From JACVRN01 sp036403815 (GTDB lineage: Bacteria > Acidobacteriota > Blastocatellia > Pyrinomonadales > Pyrinomonadaceae), in NCBI GenBank assembly GCA_036403815.1, contig DASWQH010000054.1, positions 1 to 64,000 on the forward strand: a stretch of 64,000 nt of DNA. Reading direction: 5' to 3'. Numbering within the stretch: position 1 is the stretch's first letter; each line of letters starts with the position of its first letter. A model generated the notes under the pieces. The model did not search any database and was not told where the DNA came from. It saw only the letters and a list, made by a program, of their open reading frames with translations. Shown one piece after another: positions 17,065 through 25,362 of the stretch. The position numbers and the translations under genes were made by a program.

Positions 17065-17318
17065 TTAGCCACAAAAGAGAAGAAATGCTTTCACGTGCGA
17101 AGGGGCAATTCTCCTCACGCGAAAGCTTTATGTCAGGCGAGTTGAGCCGTAAGCGCTCTTGTTTGTCGCGGGACTCATCCCGTAAGGGGACGCACGACCC
17201 TTTAAGCTTATCGCATCATCGCGTTCTGAACAATAAAAACTTTTCACTACGGCTCCTCGTGCGCCCCCGAAGCCGCCTCTTCCCCCGCTTGTAACGGCAA
17301 AGCATATAGCCTCTGCCG
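17065..17318 (-). other. Leader region of the exosortase operon
   Basis: No gene is seen. The stretch holds a hairpin at 17087-17126 (GCTTTC pairing with GAAAGC, then CGTG with CACG after one mismatch) about 22 bases before the exosortase ATG, and a GC-rich imperfect palindrome around 17168-17192 (GCGGGACTCATCCCG). Because a terminator closes the beta-helix gene at 17319-17385, the exosortase operon promoter should lie here. No recognisable sigma-54 site was found. Confidence 0.4.
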
Positions 17319-17385
17319 AAAAAAAGAGCCAAAGATGCTTTCGAGCCTTAACCTGTGCGGGTGGCCGTAAAGAGCGCCTTTGGCT
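17319..17385 (-). terminator. Rho-independent terminator after the beta-helix gene
   Basis: On the minus strand AGCCAAAG (17378-17385) pairs with CTTTGGCT (17327-17334), and a seven-T run follows at 17319-17325. The loop is unusually long (about 43 nt). It lies 23 bp after the stop of the 991-aa beta-helix gene and would separate that riboswitch-controlled gene from the exosortase operon. Confidence 0.65.
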
Positions 17386-17407
17386 TCAGTTAATTAAAAG
17401 CCCCTGG

Positions 17408-20383
17408 TTAACGGACTGTTATCGTGACGCTATTGCTGCGGAACGTGCCTATAAAGAGCGTCAGCTCGACGTTGCCTATACCTTGCAGTTCCGGGATGAG
17501 CACGACATTGACCTGATCCAGCCCGGTGATTGCACCCTGCGCTCCGGCATATTCTACAGGAAGCTGGAAAGTGCGCCCGTCGGCAGCTCGCGCTTCAACC
17601 TTCACCATCTCGGCCACATTGGCAATGCTCTGGCTATTAACGTTGATATAGCCAGTGGCGTGCGAACTGTTGACAGAGGAGCTGATGCCGTTGGCAAAAA
17701 GCATCAGGCGAGTGCGCTTGTCCGTTCCCAAGTTATCCTCACTCTGTAGAGCAAACGGCCCCATCTTCATGCTGGCCGCATTGAAGACCACACCTATGCC
17801 GTTCGATGTCAGAATCACAGGCGAGCCTGGAAGCGGCGAAGGCGTCGGCGAGGGCGAAGGCACTGGCGTCGGCGCGGGTGTTGGAGTCGGCGCAGGCGTC
17901 GGTGCCGGTGTCGGTGCCGGAGTCGGCACTGGTGTAGGCGCAGGTGTGGGCTTTGGTGTAGGAGCCGGAGTCGGCGCGGGAGTGGGCTGCGGCGTCGGAA
18001 CAGGAGTCGGTACAGGTGTCGGCGCTGGCGTAGGTGCGGGAGTAGGGGTCGGATTAGGCGTTGGCGCTGGTGTTGGAGTCGGTGTCGGCGAAGGCGCGGC
18101 GTTGTTAGACATCATCTTTAAGTTATCGAAGATGGCCTTGCCCGGCGTGCCGACCGGAGAGAATGTACCGGCATCAAGCTCAACGCGCAGAGCCGTGATG
18201 TTAAGCTGCCTCGCAATTGTCCTCTGCACTATCCAGTTAGCATTATCAGCACTGGTCTCAAACACCATCTGATCTCCCGTCGGATTGTGTCGGAATCTCC
18301 AGAATCTGTGCTGCGTAGAGTTGTAGGTCAGGTTAGTAGAGTTCTTGACTCCGCTTACTTCATCCTGAAAATATAGCTGTCCATCTTCGACGACGAAGCG
18401 ATACCAGTTATTTGAATCTATCCCGATGGCGAAGACTGTATCCGCTCCGCTGGTTGCCGTCTGGATGATTTCCGCACTGGTGGATGCGTTTGTCAGGTTA
18501 TAGCTGTTGGCCGAGACATACCCGTTGTAGCGCTTGTTAGCGAGACCGGAAGAGGGAGCTATCTCCAACCTCTGAGTCTGCTCGGCCACGCTGACCTGTA
18601 CATCCCAGGCAGAGGCATCGTCGTTCAACGTACCCAGATTCCACATAGCTCCATCGCGCGCGTTGTCGTTGAAATCGTCCGACATGAGACTGCTGGAAGG
18701 GACGGGCGCAGGCGTAGGCTGCGGCACTATGACAGGAAGCGGCGTCGGAACTGGAGTCGGCGCAGGTGTCGGCTGCGGCGTCGGATTCGGCGTCGGAACG
18801 GGTGCAGGCGTCGGCGTCGGAGAGGGCTGCGAGTTATTGAGAGCCAGGTTGAGAGCGTCTATGTCGCAGCCGAGGTCTTTGCCATCCGTTCCAGCACCCT
18901 TATAAGGGCTGGAAGAAGCGAGCCTGTAATCTCCCTGCGCGCGATTAACGAAGACCGCGTTATCAATCGAAGCGGGATAGAAATTGTTCGCCGGATAAAG
19001 GGAGGCGGGCGCGCCTGCAATCAGGTTCTTCTGGAACGTGCTGCCGGGGAAATAAGCGGTGATGGCTGAATTGCCCTGACCTATTGCGTCGCCGAAGATG
19101 CCGTACGCGTTGGCGGCCATCAGGTTGTTGCGAAAGATAAAGTTGGTCGAAGGACTGCCGAATGCCATCGTCACGTTGCCCGTGTGAAAAGCTGTGTTGT
19201 GATCGAAGACCGCGTTGAGTGCATCCGTGACGAGCAGGAACATGCCGCGCCCGCCGTACGTCTGGGCGTTTATGTCTTCAAATAGATTGTTCTTAACCGT
19301 AACGTTGGTTGTGCGCTGGCTCTGAAAGTTATCGTCGTGCCCGTAGATGCTCATAGCCCCGGAAGCGTGGCGCACTACGTTGTTGGTGAACTGAATGTCC
19401 TGAAGAGTGCTCCAGGGCGCAGTCCCATCCTGATTGCGTACTGTGAAAAGAACCGCGATGCCTTCCTGTGCGTCTGCCCAGTTGTTCTCCAGCGTGTTGC
19501 CGTCAATCGTGACGCGCTGCGCGTTCTTGAGTTCCAAAAGATTCTTGACATACCAGACGCCGCGCCATGATAGGGGTTTGTAAATGTAGTTGCGGCGAAT
19601 CTCTATATCGGAAGGAACCAGATTCGGAATGCTCGGGTCGGCTCCGCCGAACATGACATTTTCGCCCGCAGCTTCCAGATAGTTGTTGATGATGGTAAAC
19701 GGCCCCGGCCCATTCCACCCGCAAAGCGCCTGCGTGTCCTGCCCCTTGCCCTTAACGTCCGAGATATAAGAGTTGATGACCTCGGTCGAACCGCTGTTGA
19801 GCGCGATGCCGCGCTTCAAGCCGCTCGTCGCGTCACCGTGTATGTAGCAGCGGTCGAAGATGAAGTGATGTGGAACCTGTGAAAGCGTATTCTGCTGCGT
19901 GCCGGTGTCCCCTAAGCGAATGAGATCGAAGACGACCGCCGCGCTGTTGGCGGGCTTGAACTCTATGCCTACGAAGCGAAAGTGATGTGCGCCGGGCTGC
20001 GTCTGAAGCGCAGGGTCGCCCGCGCCGAGCGAAACAATTTTCGGCATCGCGCTCGCATAAGCGGGCGTGACGCGCGTGCCGTCGGGCGGAAGATTCGCAA
20101 TCGCGGATGAGCGCACAGTGACGTAGCTTGACCCGGATTTCACGGGCAGCGTAATCGGCCCCGTGTAGGTTGCACCCGCGTCGAGCACAATTTCATCGCC
20201 CGGCTGCGCAGAATTTATCGCCGCCTGTAGACTCGCGCCCGCAGGAACCGTAATGGTCGCCGCGCGAGTTGCGTGCTGTGCTCCGAAGAGCGCGAACGCT
20301 ATGACGAGGAGGAGAAGTTGAAATCCTGTGCGAGAGATTCTGAGGGATTGCCGCTTACAGGCGACAGCGCGAGAGCTAGACAT
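17408..20383 (-). CDS. Large secreted right-handed beta-helix protein with Pro-Thr linkers and a TIGR03437-like C-terminus
   Basis: A signal peptide covers about residues 1-40 (LLLLVIAFALFGAQHATRA). Residues 41-515 form a right-handed parallel beta-helix of the pectate-lyase-like superfamily, starting AATITVPAGASLQAAINSAQPGDEI in style, with repeated N-N-x-x-x-x-N turns; it is related to the protein at 23040-24596. A first Pro-Thr-rich linker (about 517-560) leads to a jelly-roll/LamG-like domain (about 565-765, ending GTPGKAIFDNLKMM). A second, longer Pro-Thr linker (about 770-850) is followed by a domain starting GVVFNAASMKMG and ending SNSVTITVR, resembling the acidobacterial TIGR03437 family. 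It probably binds or cleaves a polysaccharide; no catalytic residues can be assigned. Two c-di-GMP riboswitch aptamers precede it, and the nearer one ends just before the start codon. Confidence 0.85.
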   Translation of the reverse strand: MSSSRAVACKRQSLRISRTGFQLLLLVIAFALFGAQHATRAATITVPAGASLQAAINSAQPGDEIVLDAGATYTGPITLPVKSGSSYVTVRSSAIANLPPDGTRVTPAYASAMPKIVSLGAGDPALQTQPGAHHFRFVGIEFKPANSAAVVFDLIRLGDTGTQQNTLSQVPHHFIFDRCYIHGDATSGLKRGIALNSGSTEVINSYISDVKGKGQDTQALCGWNGPGPFTIINNYLEAAGENVMFGGADPSIPNLVPSDIEIRRNYIYKPLSWRGVWYVKNLLELKNAQRVTIDGNTLENNWADAQEGIAVLFTVRNQDGTAPWSTLQDIQFTNNVVRHASGAMSIYGHDDNFQSQRTTNVTVKNNLFEDINAQTYGGRGMFLLVTDALNAVFDHNTAFHTGNVTMAFGSPSTNFIFRNNLMAANAYGIFGDAIGQGNSAITAYFPGSTFQKNLIAGAPASLYPANNFYPASIDNAVFVNRAQGDYRLASSSPYKGAGTDGKDLGCDIDALNLALNNSQPSPTPTPAPVPTPNPTPQPTPAPTPVPTPLPVIVPQPTPAPVPSSSLMSDDFNDNARDGAMWNLGTLNDDASAWDVQVSVAEQTQRLEIAPSSGLANKRYNGYVSANSYNLTNASTSAEIIQTATSGADTVFAIGIDSNNWYRFVVEDGQLYFQDEVSGVKNSTNLTYNSTQHRFWRFRHNPTGDQMVFETSADNANWIVQRTIARQLNITALRVELDAGTFSPVGTPGKAIFDNLKMMSNNAAPSPTPTPTPAPTPNPTPTPAPTPAPTPVPTPVPTPQPTPAPTPAPTPKPTPAPTPVPTPAPTPAPTPAPTPTPAPTPVPSPSPTPSPLPGSPVILTSNGIGVVFNAASMKMGPFALQSEDNLGTDKRTRLMLFANGISSSVNSSHATGYINVNSQSIANVAEMVKVEARAADGRTFQLPVEYAGAQGAITGLDQVNVVLIPELQGIGNVELTLFIGTFRSNSVTITVR

Positions 20384-20390
20384 CTATTGA

Positions 20391-20490
20391 ACCTCACTTC
20401 GGTAACCGGACGATCTCTCTCTAAAGAAGGAGACTCCTGGCTTTGCGAACCCGCATCGCTACGGGGGTGCCTTTAATCGGTGATGGCTCT
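20391..20490 (-). promoter_or_regulatory. c-di-GMP-I (GEMM) riboswitch, proximal copy
   Basis: Read on the minus strand, AAAGGCA is followed by a stem closing a GCGA tetraloop (CCCGTA-GCGA-TGCGGG), then the conserved TTCGCAAAGCC, a P3 stem (GGAGTCTCC side pairing into GAGAGAGATC), and the terminal GGTTACCGAAG. This order is diagnostic of the class I cyclic-di-GMP aptamer. P1 would pair TCAC with GTGA. GTGAGG in the 3' strand of P1 lies about nine bases before the ATG of the 991-aa beta-helix gene and is the only Shine-Dalgarno-like sequence there, so control of translation is plausible. Confidence 0.85.
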
Positions 20491-20869
20491 TCTGTGCGCT
20501 TCTTAGAGTGAGTTTATGCGCAGAAGAGTTTTCGGTTTAACTGAAACGTGAGCTTGCACACGGCCTGATGCGTGGATGGCAATGGCCTGTACAGCGGCTT
20601 AACGCTCAGCTCATTTATTGAAGACGATTGGGAATGGATAAATTGGGAAAGCCTGTGTCTGGATTAAAGCGAAAGGATGAAGGAAGCGCCGCGAAGAAAG
20701 AAACCAGCAACTGCAATTCGAGGGATTAGCGCTACAGATGGTTTCCGACCGGAAGTCATGAATCCCGTGACCGAAAGGAATCGGCTAGAGAAGAGGCAAA
20801 CGGGAAAGCTAAAAAAACAGGTTCCACATTAGCTCGGAAGATTCAAAGCTCCGGTTTATCTTCGGATCG
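20491..20869 (-). other. Untranslated spacer between the two riboswitch aptamers
   Basis: No open reading frame with coding character is seen on either strand. On the minus strand downstream of the distal aptamer, GAAGAT and ATCTTC can form a small stem and a seven-T run follows at 20811-20817, which might serve as a weak termination platform. The rest is purine-rich and shows no repeat. The spacer is too long for the close tandem arrangement known for cooperative riboswitch pairs. Confidence 0.5.
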
Positions 20870-20870
20870 C

Positions 20871-20991
20871 CTTCGGCAACCAGACAATCTCTAAGGGGAA
20901 GATAGTGGAAAGGGTTTCTACTTATCTCACCAGAGACTCACGGCTTTGCGCCCCTGCCTCGCGGCAGGTTTGCCCTTATCGTGTGCAATCG
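20871..20991 (-). promoter_or_regulatory. c-di-GMP-I (GEMM) riboswitch, distal copy
   Basis: On the minus strand, AAGGGCAAACC is followed by a CTGCC stem with a GCGA tetraloop (CCTGCC-GCGA-GGCAGG), then GGGCGCAAAGCC, an extended P3 (GAGTCTC pairing towards GAGATTGTC, with an inner GATAAGTAG/CTATC hairpin), and the closing TGGTTGCCGAAGG. The match to the class I c-di-GMP consensus is better than in the proximal copy, apart from GGTTGCC in place of the commoner GGTTACC. It points toward the 991-aa beta-helix gene, 490 bp away; no other gene lies between. Confidence 0.9.
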
Positions 20992-21203
20992 TCGTTTGCA
21001 AAAGATCAGCACCGCTCGCGGCTCATGCCCGCCCGGAGCAGCGCACGTTTGAATTAAACGATATTTACCGATGTTTGTCAATGGCCTCTTTATTACATTC
21101 TCGTGGCGAACATAAAAGAGGGCGACCGGCATCAACTGCCGGTCGCCCGAGCTTCTCTTTCTTCCGCTAACTTGCCAAATAGCAGAGCTTATAGCCGCGC
21201 AGC

Positions 21204-21864
21204 TTACCTGACCACGATGCTGACCGTGTTCGAGTAGGCCGAATTCCCGCTCGCGTTTCCGGCGCGGACGCGGAAATAGTAGGTTCTACCGCTCGTCAGA
21301 CCCGTGTTTGTGTAGGTGGTCACATTCACGCCGACGGTCGTTATCTGCGTGAATCCGCTCGTTGCGGAGGTGGAGCGCTCTATAAGAAAATTCTGCTCGT
21401 TATCTGAATTGTCTCTCCAGTTGAGTTGAGCTCGCTTGGCGGTTGTGCTTGTCGCCGTCAGGTTGGAGGGCGTAGCGGGCGTAGTGGCCGGAGCGCTGAC
21501 TGTGGCCGTTGTAGTGGCGCTGTTGGTTAAGCCGCCGGTGTCTGTAACGGTCAGCGTGACGGTGTATGTGCCCGCAGCAGTATAGGCGCGTGTAGGGGTT
21601 GCGCCTGTGCCGGTCGTGCCGTCGCCGAAATTCCACTGGTAGGAGGCAACCGTGCCATCCTCCGGGTCGGAAGAAGTGCTGCCGTTAAACTGGATCGATT
21701 GCCCGGTTGTTCCCGTGTACGGGCCGCCCGGTCTGGCAATGGGCGCTTGATTGGGAGGCGGAGGTGGCGGGCTTCCGCTTCCTATCAACTGAAAATTGTC
21801 GAAGATGGCCTTGCCCGGCACACCTACAGCGGAGTATGTACCGGCATCAAGCTCAACGCGCAGT
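21204..21864 (-). pseudogene. 5'-truncated relative of the 991-aa protein: PKD and fibronectin III remnant
   Basis: The open frame from an internal ATG at 21821 encodes a Pro-rich linker, a PKD domain (PGGPYTGTTGQSIQFNGS to TVTLTVTDTGG) and a fibronectin type III domain (PATPSNLTATS to NTVSIVVR). Reading upstream in frame to 21864 gives LRVELDAGTYSAVGVPGKAI, nearly identical to the end of the jelly-roll domain in the 991-aa protein (LRVELDAGTFSPVGTPGKAI). At 21865 the similarity stops abruptly and a TAA-containing unrelated sequence begins. The signal peptide, beta-helix and most of the jelly-roll domain are therefore missing, so this is best seen as the 3' end of a deleted gene. It may be untranscribed. 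Confidence 0.75.
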
Positions 21865-22110
21865 CTTAGACACAGTGGATTGAGCGCCTTTGCGGGACAG
21901 AAGTCTTGAAGAGTCTGCTCTTATGCGCGTGCCGGGGCAACTTTTATGAAAAACCGGCCTGATTCAGTGTATTATCTACTCACGGCGCGAGCGGCCACTG
22001 TCGGCCTGCTGGAGCCTGTAGAAATTTGAAGGCGCGTCTGACGCCGGTCTTTAAAGCTTCATTCTCAAGTACCTATTACCCGACCGTTTCACAAAGGCTT
22101 TTTCTGTCTC

Positions 22111-22788
22111 ATGCGATCCCTTGCAAAAGCGCTGCCCGTGCTCTTCCTTTTCGCCCTCTTCATCTTTCCATCTGAAGCGCGCGCCGACGGCATCGTCATC
22201 AATAGCGGCTCTCTAAACATGCCCGGCAGCGGCGGCGGCAATTTTACATTTCAGGGTCAGGGAGTGAGCTTGAACGGGTGGATAGATTTCGCTCCGCCCG
22301 TCTGCGCTCCGTGCCGTAGCGGCGAGACGACGAACGCTTCACTCTATAGAAGCGGCGGAGATGTGCGCGGCGGCTCTGGAACAATCAACGGCATCAATTA
22401 CGATCATCTCTTCTACGAAAGTCAGGTGCGATTCACGACCGGGCAGATTACAGTCCCGAACGACGACGCGCCGGACATAACACTCACAGTGCCTTTCACC
22501 TTTGAAGCCTTTATACAGGGCTGCACACAGAGCACCGTTGCGGGGCCGTGTCCGGGCGGCTGGGTCTTCAGCAGCCTGTTGAACGGACAGGGACTGGCAA
22601 CGCTGCACCTGACCAGCTACCTGGACGGAGCAGGCGGTCGGCTCTACAGCATTCGCGGCATCTCCTACAACTTCGCGCCTGCAACAGCGACACCCGAACC
22701 CACAACTCTTGTACTCTTAGGCACAGGTCTCGCCGGAATCGCCGCCAGCCTGAGACGCCGCCGTGCTAAATCCAAGTCAGAAGACTGA
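22111..22788 (+). CDS. PEP-CTERM sorting-domain protein, likely exosortase substrate
   Basis: A 225-aa exported protein with a signal peptide (residues 1-25, ending SEARA) and a C-terminal PEP-CTERM signal: PEPTT at 195-199, a hydrophobic helix (LVLLGTGLAGIAASL) and the Arg cluster RRRRAKSK. This tripartite signal is the recognition element of exosortases, which cleave near the PEP motif. The middle is Gly/Ser-rich with four cysteines in two pairs (CAPC and CTQS...C) and no recognised enzyme domain. It is the only clear PEP-CTERM protein in the window and one of three genes on the plus strand. About 245 bp upstream hold no gene; a GGCG/CGCC hairpin is present near 22034. The likely role is a surface or matrix protein. 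Confidence 0.92.
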   Translation: MRSLAKALPVLFLFALFIFPSEARADGIVINSGSLNMPGSGGGNFTFQGQGVSLNGWIDFAPPVCAPCRSGETTNASLYRSGGDVRGGSGTINGINYDHLFYESQVRFTTGQITVPNDDAPDITLTVPFTFEAFIQGCTQSTVAGPCPGGWVFSSLLNGQGLATLHLTSYLDGAGGRLYSIRGISYNFAPATATPEPTTLVLLGTGLAGIAASLRRRRAKSKSED

Positions 22789-22850
22789 AATCAATCCGAA
22801 GAAGAATCTAAACTTACGTGAGTTTGAGATAAGAACGCGCAGTTATTTTT

Positions 22851-23005
22851 AGCTCCGTAGGAGCTAGATGTTTATAGTTCATCGGAGCAAGAAAATATCA
22901 AGCTCCGTAGGAGCTACATGTTCTGCAACAAATGACATGTAGCTCCTACGGAGCTTGATACTTTTTCCTGCTCTTATTCTATAGACATGTAGCTCCTACG
23001 GAGCT
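22851..23005. repeat. Composite palindrome, AGCTCCGTAGGAGCT family
   Basis: Four copies of the 15-bp palindrome-like unit occur: two as AGCTCCGTAGGAGCT (22851, 22901) and two as AGCTCCTACGGAGCT (22940, 22991). Each forms its own hairpin, and the flanking ACATGT or AGATGT segments also pair between the left and right halves. It lies between the convergent PEP-CTERM gene and beta-helix gene. Same architecture as the repeats at 25363 and 26934, with a different core sequence. Confidence 0.85.
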
Positions 23006-23039
23006 TTCTCTTATCTCTAACTCTCGTTGAATGGCTTCT

Positions 23040-24596
23040 CTAAACTCTTCCAACCTTCTGCGGGTCTATGCTGGCTCCTATGTCTGTGCCGTCAGAGGCG
23101 GCGCGACGGAGCGGGCTGTCGGGTTGCAGCCGGTAGTCGCCGCCATCAGGGTTGACGAACTTGAGCTGCCTCAACGAAGCCGGAAACATGTTGCGCCCTT
23201 TGTAGAAGCTTGCGTCGCCGCCGATGATGGCGTTGTTGGTCATGATGCTTCTGGGAAAATAAAAATCGAGCGCGTCCTGCCCGACGTTGCGACCGTCGCC
23301 GTGAAAGCCGTACTCGTTCTGCGGCACGACGTTGTTGCGAAAGATGAGCGCGGTCGTCGGCCCACCGAAAGCCTTCGTGATATTACCCGTCGTGAGAATC
23401 GTGTTGTGCTCGATTGTCAACCCGTCCCAATCCGCTATGGTCATGAACTGCCCGGAGCCGTTCCACTTCTGGCCGTTGATGTCTTCAAAGAGATTATTTC
23501 TTACGAGAGCGCGGCGTCCACCCTGCCCTTCGCCGCCTAAGAATTGAAAGACTCCGCCAGCGCCGCGCACTATGTTGTTGGTAAAGGTGACATCTTCTAT
23601 GGTCGCCTGCGGCGCTGCGCCCTCTTCTGCGCGGACTGTAAAGAGGACTGCGGTTCCATCCTGACCGCTGCCCCAGTTGTTCGTCATCAGGTTGTTGTCA
23701 ACGGTGACGTTCCGCGCGTTCTTCAACTCAAAATGGTTTTTTACCAGCCAGCCTTCAGAGCGCCAGCTTGCAGGCTTGTTGAAGTGATTGCCGCGCACGG
23801 TGATGTTCGCCGGAACAATCCGTAAACGCGGCGCGGCTCCGCCGAAGAGCACGCCTTCCGCGGCTGCCTCTATGTAGTTGTTTGTAATCTCGAAGGGGCC
23901 GTCGCCTCCCCAGCCGCAAAGCGCCTGGCTCTCGTCGCCCTTGCGCTTGATGTCGGAAAAGTAGCTATTGATAACGCGCACGGAGCGAGCGTTCAGAGAG
24001 ATGCCGCGCCGTTGTCCATCCAGCGGATGCCCGTGAACCCATACCCTATCAAACTCGAAATCATGCGGCAGTTCTTCCAGTGTCTTTTCCTCGCCCGTGC
24101 CGAGTTGAACTATATTTCCCTGGCCGCCTGGAACGGGGCCGAACTCTACGGCTATGAAGCGGAAGTGATGCGCGCCTTCGGTCGCAATGATGGCCGGAGA
24201 ATCGTTTGAGCCTGAGACTATCTTCGGAAGCTGTGTAGCGTAGCGCGCAGGGTCAAGTCGCTGCCCCGCAGCAGGCAGTTGAGAATCCGGCGCGCTTGAT
24301 CGCACGGTGACGAACTCCGCTCCGGCCTTCTTCGGCAAACGGAACGTGCCGCGAAACGTCGCGCCCGCTTCCAGCATGATGGTGTCGCCGGGTCGCGCCC
24401 CGTCCAGAGCCGCCTGCAAGCTATCGCCCGCTTTGACGACAATTGTCGCCCCGTTCCCTCCAACGCGCCTCAGCCTCTCCTGCCCTGCGCAAGACATGCT
24501 CATCTCTACGAGCACAAGACAGGACAGGATAAGCGCAGAGCAGAGCGCGCCATGAAAAACGCGCGCGCGTTTTCTGAAATGTAATCTTCTATTCAT
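23040..24596 (-). CDS. Secreted right-handed beta-helix protein
   Basis: A 518-aa exported protein with a signal peptide (residues 15-37, LCSALILSCLVLVEMSMSCAG). From about residue 48 (ATIVVKAGDSLQAALDGA) to the end it aligns in order with the beta-helix part of the 991-aa protein at 17408-20383, including the shared segments NPYFSDIKRKG/ISDVKGKG, QALCGW, ENNW/TNNW and NLFEDINGQ. It lacks the linkers and C-terminal domains of that protein. The fold is typical of polysaccharide lyases, hydrolases and epimerases (AlgG-like), but no catalytic residues can be named. A cysteine followed by AG at the end of the signal peptide might be a lipobox. It is transcribed toward the PEP-CTERM gene. Confidence 0.85.
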   Translation of the reverse strand: MNRRLHFRKRARVFHGALCSALILSCLVLVEMSMSCAGQERLRRVGGNGATIVVKAGDSLQAALDGARPGDTIMLEAGATFRGTFRLPKKAGAEFVTVRSSAPDSQLPAAGQRLDPARYATQLPKIVSGSNDSPAIIATEGAHHFRFIAVEFGPVPGGQGNIVQLGTGEEKTLEELPHDFEFDRVWVHGHPLDGQRRGISLNARSVRVINSYFSDIKRKGDESQALCGWGGDGPFEITNNYIEAAAEGVLFGGAAPRLRIVPANITVRGNHFNKPASWRSEGWLVKNHFELKNARNVTVDNNLMTNNWGSGQDGTAVLFTVRAEEGAAPQATIEDVTFTNNIVRGAGGVFQFLGGEGQGGRRALVRNNLFEDINGQKWNGSGQFMTIADWDGLTIEHNTILTTGNITKAFGGPTTALIFRNNVVPQNEYGFHGDGRNVGQDALDFYFPRSIMTNNAIIGGDASFYKGRNMFPASLRQLKFVNPDGGDYRLQPDSPLRRAASDGTDIGASIDPQKVGRV

Positions 24597-24664
24597 GAGT
24601 TCGGTAATCTTCCGCCAAGCCTGATGCGACTACGAGGTGCCTTCGCTTGCAGGCACATCTTCGG

Positions 24665-25357
24665 TCAACGATACCACAGCCGGTAATAGACGAGCTTCGG
24701 ATATTCTTCGGCGACCATTCGCCAGCCGCTTCTGTGCAGCCACCATGTGAGCGGACGCGGGGTCTCTTCGCCCGGCGGTGGGGCGTCAAGCCCTAACTGG
24801 ATGCCGCTTCCCGCGAACACCTGCCGCGCCGTCCACAGAGCGCGGCGCGAGTGATAGGCCGAAGTCACGAAGAGAATTGAATGAAGCTCATGCGACTTGG
24901 CGTAGTCTCGCACGAGCACAGCTTCTTCATACGTGCTCGTCACAGTCTCAGGCAGGATAAGGATGCTTTCGGCTGGCACGCCTGCGTGAACCAACTCATC
25001 GCGCGCACGCTCTACGAAAAGCGGGTTGCGCTGCTCGCGCCTAGACCAGCCGCTCTGCTGATTGTCGTTAGTTAAGATGATAAGGGGTGCGCGCCCAGCG
25101 CGAAACAACTCCGCCGCGCGGCGCGTTCGCTCCCTGTAGGTGGATGAGCCGCTAAAGATGACCAGAGCATCCGCCCTTTCAAGCTCGGCGCTGGTGACAA
25201 GCGCGCGAGCCGCTATCCATGCGATGAGAAACCACAACAAGAAGCCGACTGTTAAAAAGAGCGCCCATCGCCGCGCACGACTCTTCCCGTACTGATGCGG
25301 ATGCACCGCCGGTACTTCTTCGTCGTTCTTGGAAGATGTTTGAAAATGCAGAGTCAT
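24665..25357 (-). CDS. DUF218 (YdcF/SanA/ElyC-like) membrane protein
   Basis: A 230-aa protein with one N-terminal membrane helix (about 31-51) and an external DUF218 domain. Typical motifs are ALVIFSGSSTYRERTRRAAELF, PLIILTNDN, SILILPETVTSTYEEAV and ILFVTSAYHSRRA. Family members such as ElyC and SanA affect envelope polymer synthesis and undecaprenyl-phosphate-dependent pathways; the chemistry is unknown. It lies 68 bp downstream-side of the beta-helix gene start and shares its direction, and occurs beside AlgD and glycosyltransferase genes, which fits an envelope role. Confidence 0.86.
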   Translation of the reverse strand: MTLHFQTSSKNDEEVPAVHPHQYGKSRARRWALFLTVGFLLWFLIAWIAARALVTSAELERADALVIFSGSSTYRERTRRAAELFRAGRAPLIILTNDNQQSGWSRREQRNPLFVERARDELVHAGVPAESILILPETVTSTYEEAVLVRDYAKSHELHSILFVTSAYHSRRALWTARQVFAGSGIQLGLDAPPPGEETPRPLTWWLHRSGWRMVAEEYPKLVYYRLWYR

Positions 25358-25362
25358 TCTTT

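Noticed and set aside
17065..17318. Hammerhead-like sequence (GGGATGAGTCCCGCGACAAAC on the minus strand)
   Set aside because: The required CUGAUGA and GAAA core nucleotides are not both present and the stems do not close; chance resemblance or a decayed GTCCC palindrome.
17655..18272. Plus-strand frame rich in Gly-Val-Gly repeats
   Set aside because: The repeats are the complement of the Pro-Thr linker codons of the 991-aa protein; not an elastin-like gene.
21865..22110. Possible regulatory RNA upstream of the PEP-CTERM gene
   Set aside because: Only a short GGCG/CGCC hairpin is seen; no riboswitch core and no T-run after it.
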